Shown: in pieces, positions 55,046 to 64,000 of the stretch
How the letters are laid out: each line of letters opens with the position of its first letter
How positions within the stretch are numbered: position 1 is the first letter of the stretch
Source: Diphasiastrum complanatum
Lineage: Eukaryota; Streptophyta; Lycopodiopsida; Lycopodiales; Lycopodiaceae
DNA length: 64,000 bases
Reading direction: 5' to 3'
Assembly (NCBI GenBank): GCA_029204225.1
Contig: CM055111.1
Coordinates: 24,923,874 to 24,987,873 of the forward strand
Position numbers and translations under genes: made by a program
Notes under the pieces: generated by a model
Told to the model about the DNA's origin: nothing
Seen by the model: the letters and a program-made list of their open reading frames with translations, nothing else
Database searches by the model: none

Positions 55046-55503
55046 TACTTGAGTTTCAACTCTAATCCATGTGTGTAAACAGACCTACCATGGGAAATGA
55101 TTTTTGAATCACCCCATAAGCAAGGGAGTAGCTTGATATCTTTGGTATATAAGGAGTAAGCAAACTCTATGCTTGTATTTTGTGGCCTCAACATGTTTCA
55201 ACCCTAGTATTTTTGCTTAAGTACGGGTGTAGAATACTTGATGGGCATGCCAAGTTTTTTAAAAGTGAAAATAAAGCAATTTGAGGCCTTGGGCCTAGGA
55301 GATTATTGGGAAAGTAGACTATTTGAACTTTTGATGAGTTTAGTCATGGTAGAGAGCTATGTTATATCTATCCTCAAGTTTGAATCTAGAATAAAGTGTG
55401 TGATTAGACCTACCATGACAAATGGGATTAGATTTTTCATATAAGCAAGGAAATGACTTGATTTCCCTGGTATGTAAGGAGTAAGAGGACTCTATGCTCC
55501 TGA
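55046..55503. repeat. Direct repeat of about 135 bp, copies 325 bp apart
   Basis: Copy 1 (55046-55178) and copy 2 (55370-55503) share, in order, AGACCTACCATG, CATAAGCAAGG, a CTTGATTTC-like block, GGTATATAAGGAGTAAG/GGTATGTAAGGAGTAAG and CTCTATGCT. No gene was recognised within or between. 55504-56015 holds no recognised feature. Confidence 0.75.
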
Positions 55504-56015
55504 AACAATCACCCCTCCTCTAAGAGGTCTAGAATCTATGAGTTAATTTGTGCTTTTTAAACATTTAAAGCTTTTTTCGTTGACACAACTTCTATAAAGA
55601 GTATTGCTTATAAACAACTACATGTAGCATAACGTTTTTGCTTATTATGAATGTTTTGATGTAGTAAGCAAAAATAACATGAATTATATTGTTTCAAATG
55701 ATAAAACAAATGCTTACAATTTGTTCTCGAAGAAGTTTAAAGGACGAAAATAAGTGGTCATAGATACTTATCTAACTAAATGATATGAATGTGCATTAGC
55801 TTTTTGAATCTCGTCATCAAACTAAGGAAAGCTATCGAGATACAAACAAAAGATTTCCATCAAAATATAGTTAAAAGCTCACTAGTATGGTAAGGCCTTT
55901 CAATAATGCTAGAATATCTATCTTTAGAAAGAAAGTAAGCTATTATTTACAATTGTACAAGAATAATATACAAGAAAGTTCTCACTTGATCACTTGTTGA
56001 GATATGGCTGGCTCA

Positions 56016-59812
<3,797 letters not shown>

Positions 59813-59940
59813 AGTCCTTTTACAATGCTTTGGTGAAGATATCAGCTACACATTCCCTTGATGACACATGTTGAAGCTCCACCTCCTTTGCCCTCACAAA
59901 ATTTTGACATATCACTTCAATATGAAACGAAGAATCACAT
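59813..59940 (-). pseudogene. C7 RNase H end
   Basis: Reads HIEVICQNFVRAKEVELQHV and then SSRECVADIFTKAL followed by a stop. About five residues of the HFVREQVI region are lost relative to C4. The next bases AAAGGACTTGTT still match copia (GGAAAGGACTTGTTCG in C4) and then become receptor-kinase sequence. Confidence 0.85.
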
Positions 59941-59978
59941 AAAATGTAAATGAGATGATTCTTCCATGCTATCAACTT

Positions 59979-60731
59979 TCAACTCTCTGGAAAAATACAA
60001 CAAACAAACAATAAATTTGAGTGATCAATATTTGATTGCATATCTCCTCCTTCTTTGTCCTTTGTTGCCACGTATCCACCATGAAACTCCATGAATGAGC
60101 CTCCGTCTCTATCTTGCCACAAGAAACCATCAACCCTTGGAAATCCATGAGTAAGTGAGTACATCAATGATACTAATCCAACACCACTTGACTCCATAAA
60201 CCAAGCAAGTTTTACTAGTCCATCTTCAAGATCTACTTGACACAAGAAAATGACCATGTATTCACCAAAAATTGACAATCTCCAAATATTGGCATCAAGT
60301 AGCTCAACACTTAAGAGCTTGATCATGGATGAGTGATATAATGAACCTCCAATAGATTCATTTCCATCAACAAAACCAATAAAAAATACTAGTACAAATC
60401 CAACATCAAAATGATGCTCACCAATGTAGCTAGTTTTACCATATCTTGACAATTTGGACACATCCAAATGAAAATGCTCAAACATGAGATAGAACAAGTA
60501 AAGTAGACTTGAAAAACACTTCCTTGCTACTCCTTTGACCTTACTTGAGTCTTCAATAACCTTCAAAAATAGATCCATAATATCTTTGCCAATTATCTCT
60601 CCTTTGATGCTCTTGACTAGCTCCAAATTGCCACATTTCCTTTCATGTTGTTGAAGCCCTTTGAGATCAACCTCTTGATCTTCAACTTGACCATCAAAGT
60701 CATTGAACAAATTTTTTTTTTCCAGATCCAT
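59979..60731 (-). CDS. Unrecognised 250-codon ORF inside copia C7
   Basis: ATG at 60729-60731, stop at 59979-59981, no interruption. It matches no copia domain and replaces RT and most of RNase H. The N-terminal 60 residues are charged (GQVEDQEVDLKGLQQHERK, ELVKSIKGEIIGKDIMDLFL). Two hydrophobic stretches follow: FSSLLYLFYLMFEHF (about 78-92) and FDVGFVLVFFIGFVDG (about 112-127). The C-terminal half is mixed (LTHGFPRVDGFLWQDRDGG, FMEFHGGYVATKDKEGGD, NLLFVCCIFPES). I do not recognise it and assign no function. It may be a captured host-gene fragment, an accessory ORF of this copia lineage, or a chance open frame. A run of A's near the start (EKKN) could cause slippage. Neighbouring domains are decayed, so an open frame this long is notable. 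Confidence 0.4.
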   Translation of the reverse strand: MDLEKKNLFNDFDGQVEDQEVDLKGLQQHERKCGNLELVKSIKGEIIGKDIMDLFLKVIEDSSKVKGVARKCFSSLLYLFYLMFEHFHLDVSKLSRYGKTSYIGEHHFDVGFVLVFFIGFVDGNESIGGSLYHSSMIKLLSVELLDANIWRLSIFGEYMVIFLCQVDLEDGLVKLAWFMESSGVGLVSLMYSLTHGFPRVDGFLWQDRDGGSFMEFHGGYVATKDKEGGDMQSNIDHSNLLFVCCIFPES

Positions 60732-60749
60732 TACTAAGTCATGAAAACA

Positions 60750-62305
60750 TCAAATAGCTTTCATGTCCTTAGGTAACTCCATCAATCTCCATGTTCCATT
60801 CTTCATAAGAGGTTGATACTCAAGATCCATTGCTTGGATCCACTCCTCTTCTTTCCTTGCTTCATCTACACTTGTAGGTTCATCAAAAGAGGTTAGGAAA
60901 GCAACATAATTTTCAAAAACTACTTGCTTACCCTTTTCATTATATGTGAGCCTTGAAGGCATTTGTCTTTCCCTTGATGTTCTCCTTGGCTTTTGCCTTG
61001 ATGAAGGTCCATCATCATCACCATCTAAAGTAGGATCATTTACATCAACATCAAGAATGTTAGATCCATCCACATCATCATCACTCGTGCTTGAAGACAC
61101 TTTTGGAATGTTCCCCTCATAAAAAATGACATCTCTACCAACAATCACTTTGTTAGTAGTAGGAATGTAAACCTTATAGGCTTTACTCACCTCACTATAT
61201 CCAACAAAAATAACTTTCCTTGAAGATGGATCCTCCTTGGTCCTATAATCAAGAGTGATGTTGACATAGCATGTGCATCCAAAAGTTCTTAGAAAGTTGA
61301 CACTCGGCCTCCACTTGAATAGCATCTCAAAAGGTGTCCTTCCATCCAAAATAGCACTCGGCCACCTATTGCACAAAAAATTGGCACACAACAAAGCTTG
61401 ATCCCAAAATGGTTTATCAAGATTAGCACTTAACCTCATGGCTTTAGAACTTTCACATAAAGTCCTATTTTTCCTTTCAACCACTCCATTTTGTTGTGAG
61501 GTCTTTGGTGTTGTATACTCCCTCTTGATCCCATGCTAATCACAAAAGACCTTGAACTTGGTCGATATGTACTCACCACCATTGTCAATTCTTAAGCACT
61601 TGATCCTCGTGGAAAATTGGTTCTCCCTTGCATTCTCGAACTTAACAAAGACATCGTAAACTTCATCTTTGCTCTTTAGTAGATAGACAAAATCTACTAA
61701 AATCATCAATGAAAGTTACATACATCTTAGCTCCACTATTGCTAATTGTAGTAATTCCATGAATATTCGAATGTACAATTTGAAAAGGCTTTGTAGATCT
61801 AGATGTAGACCTAGCATAAGGTAGTCTATGTGACTTAGACAAAGCACAAGACACAAATATGACTAATGCCACTTAAGGAACTTGGAAGACCTATCACAAT
61901 ATTCTTTCTAGCAATTACCTCCAATTACTTGAAGTTGAGATGTCCCATTCTTTTATGCCGAACATCTTGAATAGGTATTTGCTCTCTTGCAACACATCCA
62001 ACTTTGTTAGCAATAACACAAGCATCTAGTTTGAACAACTTCCCTTGCCTTTTATCTTTATCAATCAATACATCCTTCCTTTTGATCATACAAGCATCTC
62101 CATCAAACTCAAGTTTGAGGCCTTTACTTAGCAATTGACTCACACTAAGCAAATTCTTGGTAATAGATGGAATAAACAAGACATCCTCAAAATGAACATT
62201 CCTATTTATAGAGAGAGAAATATGAATTGTGTCAATTCCTTTGATTGCACACTCACCATCATTGGCGGTGTAGATCACCCTCTTGTCATCTCCATATGCC
62301 AACAA
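60750..62305 (-). pseudogene. C7 protease end, GAG-pre-integrase and integrase remnant
   Basis: Minus strand. 62305-61925: the protease end beyond the active site and GAG-pre-integrase (NLLSVSQLLSKGLKLEFDGD, RHKRMGHLNFK). 61900-61500: integrase zinc and core region in several frames (CALSKSHRLPY, TFIDDFSRFC) with stops. 61484-60750: one open frame of 244 codons with VERKNRTLCESSKAM (the catalytic Glu is kept), GCTCYVNITLDYRTKEDPSS, DEPTSVDEARKEEEWIQAM and LMELPKDMKAI, ending in a TGA exactly where RT would start. The leader joins protease without gag. Frameshifts and missing domains make it non-functional. Confidence 0.88.
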
Positions 62306-62600
62306 AGAAGTGAAGTACTCTCAAATCTACACACAAATGCTGAAAATCTAATATGAAATCTATTAGCCACCACTTAGGCCAATCCAATGATCCAAAAATC
62401 AGCCAAATCTAGTATTTGAATTCAAAAATTGGAATTGAACAAGATTATAACCCTATTTAGAGCTTTGATCCACAAAAGATCCAATCTACATATGCAGGAA
62501 ACTCAATTTGGTGTAGAATCCTCTCTAGCATGTTCTAGCCTTGAGATCTTCACCAAATCATTGATGCATATGATTTCCTCATTCATAAACTGAAAGACAA

Positions 62601-62612
62601 GCTTTGATACCA
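62601..62612 (-). other. Primer-binding site of C7
   Basis: Minus strand TGGTATCAAAGC, one base different from the Met-tRNA site, directly inside the 5' LTR. Confidence 0.88.
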
Positions 62613-63258
62613 TGTGAGATTTGGGATCAATGATGATCCAAATCCATAAACTGATCTTGGGTTTAGAAAGAGAACAAATAAACAATCTTGCCAATGTAGA
62701 AAAATTAGCATCTACTCTATGAATGAGATGAAAACTCTAATAGAACTTGATCAAAACTGAATCATAACATAAAAAGAAGTTGATGTCTATACAAAACCAG
62801 AAAGCTACTATATTTCACATGTGTGGATCTAAAAATACCAAATATAGTTCATTCTACACATAGAATTGCAAGCAATCACAAGTATAGTGCACCAACGGAT
62901 AGTAGGACCCAAGAGAACCATGTATAAGCTTGAAATGAGATAGAGAAGAGAGAAGATCTGCCTCTCCATGAGTTACATCCTTTTATAACAGGTCCAAACC
63001 CTATTTGGCCACCTGGCTTTCTCTTCAAAATGTAAACCCTACTATTTTTGGGTCTAGATTCAATGTACTCAACATTCAAATTTAAATGTACTCAAACTCA
63101 ACTTCTAACTTTTCCACACTTTCCAAAAGTGTTTATTCAAATGTAATTTAGACTAATATAACTTTGAAAAGTCAAACTCTAAGTCTAATATGAAATTGGC
63201 CTCAATTTGCCAAATATAGAAATGTACAAATATGATTAAACTAGTTGAATTTCTCACA
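62613..63258 (-). repeat. 5' LTR of copia C7
   Basis: 646 bp. On the minus strand it begins TGTGAGAAATTCAACTAG and ends AAATCTCACA, with inverted TGTGAGA/TCTCACA termini. TTATAAAAGG near 62980 is the TATA box. The flanking base pairs outside are TAGAT; the other flank is lost. Confidence 0.92.
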
Positions 63259-63770
63259 TAGATTATGACAAATATCAACTTTTTTGATTGCTTAACCAAG
63301 TAAGAAGTAAATATCTTTATCTAATTTACTTAGTTTCAAAAAATTAAAAAGTAAGAGGGGCTACTCAGAGTTTATAATGACTTATATTGCAAGCAACTAA
63401 TGAATGGTAGGATTGCTCCTCATGATAGGGCAACAATCCAATGGTGGACATTATGACCAACCTTGTGTCTCCTGGAAAAATGAAATGGATTTATAAGCCT
63501 ATTGGACTAACGCATTTCCTCCTCCTCCTCTGGCTAAGCATCACTCTCTCTTTCTCCTCCTCTACTATTCTTTCTCTCTGGCAAATTCATGTGTTCTTGC
63601 TTATGCATTTTATGCTACATGGATAAGGAGTTATACCACTACATATAGTAGCATATCATGGTATTATCAGAAGGTGTCTTGTAGGTATTCTCTCATGCTA
63701 TGGCCAATGATCCATTTCTATGAGGATTCATGAGTTTCTATTGACAACAATCAAGTCTAATTTGTTATCT
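63259..63770. other. No recognisable feature
   Basis: A/T-rich with a CTCCTC/CTTTCTC-rich patch at 63509-63580. A 61-codon plus ORF there is compositional. Confidence 0.5.
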
Positions 63771-63774
63771 TTGT

Positions 63775-64000
63775 AGTCACCAGTCAGGATCTAGCTTTGG
63801 AGCTTGAGTCATGGCCTAGTTAGTCCCTGGGACCCATCTTCAAGAGCTAAGCTAATTCTACCCATCAAGATAGCTCATAGGATCCATTTCCTAGAGCTAG
63901 AATGATTCTACCAAGTTTGGCAAGCTTAATTAGCAAAATAAAATTTGATTCTAGAAAGGTGTGATTTATCAAACAACACAATATTCCAAGATAGAGGAGG
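63775..64000 (+). repeat. Diverged relative of the G1/G2 LTR, cut by the window edge
   Basis: GGAGCTTGAGTCATGGCCTA, GGCAAGCTTAATTAGCAAAA and neighbouring blocks parallel the G1 LTR around 42950-43130 in the same order, at clearly lower identity. It is an older copy continuing beyond the window. Confidence 0.75.

Larger units (their letters stand above)
59813..63258 (-). mobile_element. Copia C7, gag- and RT-less, carrying an unrelated ORF
   Basis: Minus-strand order: 5' LTR 62613-63258, PBS 62601-62612, leader to about 62306, protease end/GAG-pre-integrase, integrase to RT start (60750), a 250-codon foreign ORF (60731-59979), then the last 40 residues of RNase H (59940 to about 59813). 3' LTR and polypurine tract are absent, since the RNase H end runs directly into the receptor-kinase exon. 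Family as C4 and C6. Confidence 0.88.

Noticed and set aside
60710-60750. C7 cargo considered as a spliced continuation of the integrase frame
   Set aside because: The integrase frame ends in TGA 19 bases before the cargo ATG, and no convincing donor/acceptor pair joins the frames.

Overview
The window is nuclear DNA of a large, repeat-rich plant genome, probably a seed plant. Most of it is LTR retrotransposon sequence of the Ty1/copia and Ty3/gypsy superfamilies. The supporting signs are plant copia polyprotein motifs, primer-binding sites complementary to initiator Met-tRNA (TGGTATCAGAGCC and variants), a chromodomain-bearing gypsy polyprotein, and one intron-bearing host gene of the plant-specific DUF26/Gnk2 receptor-kinase family. 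A gymnosperm source would fit the low gene density and old, decayed nested elements, but that is inference. No rRNA gene, tRNA gene or CRISPR array was recognised.

Layout. 1-3.5 kb: 3' part of a copia element (C1, +) with an uninterrupted pol ORF. 3.57-6.96 kb: copia C2 (-), gag to integrase only. 6.97-8.64 kb: gypsy gag fragments on opposite strands and a 25-bp minisatellite. 9.08-9.51 kb: an unrecognised coding-like exon. 10.2-13.05 kb: a small internally deleted copia element with LTRs of about 190 bp (C3, -). 13.05-15.55 kb: copia C4 (+), with an in-frame internal deletion. 15.55-18.38 kb: copia C5 (-), whose 5' LTR abuts a copia integrase fragment C6 (+, to 19.64 kb). 19.86-20.7 kb: diverged gypsy leader and LTR. 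21.4-23.1 kb: coding-like minus-strand segments I cannot name. 23.2-23.96 kb: old copia integrase fragment. 25.9-28.14 kb: a 96-bp coding tandem repeat next to a 1.76-kb nested inverted repeat. 29.95-32.3 kb: second gypsy gag relic with a 24-bp minisatellite.

32.4-42.4 kb: two related non-autonomous gypsy-type elements (L1 and L2, -), one with a perfect TCAGA target duplication. 42.8-52.39 kb: a chromodomain gypsy element (G1, +) with near-perfect target duplication CCTCG/CCTCA. Its 3' LTR is split by a second element of the same family (G2, 48.56-51.87 kb, perfect CAGCG target duplication), whose interior is rearranged and partly inverted. L1/L2 and G1 share LTR start, pre-polypurine motif, PBS and a leader with a series of short stem-loops, so L1/L2 look like parasites of the G family.

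52.4-56 kb: a pyrimidine-rich stretch, an unrecognised ORF, LTR-like sequence and a direct repeat. 56.0-59.81 kb (-): a cysteine-rich receptor-like kinase gene with recognisable exons and splice sites, but beheaded at its first DUF26 domain by the 3' end of copia C7, frameshifted in its last exon and altered at the APE motif. 59.81-63.26 kb (-): copia C7, with a good 5' LTR and PBS, lacking gag and RT, and carrying in their place a 250-codon ORF of unknown origin. 63.78 kb to the end: a diverged relative of the G1 LTR.

No operating pathway of cooperating host genes is visible. The most interesting material is the C7 cargo ORF, the nested inverted repeat, and the stem-loop leader shared by the autonomous and non-autonomous gypsy elements.
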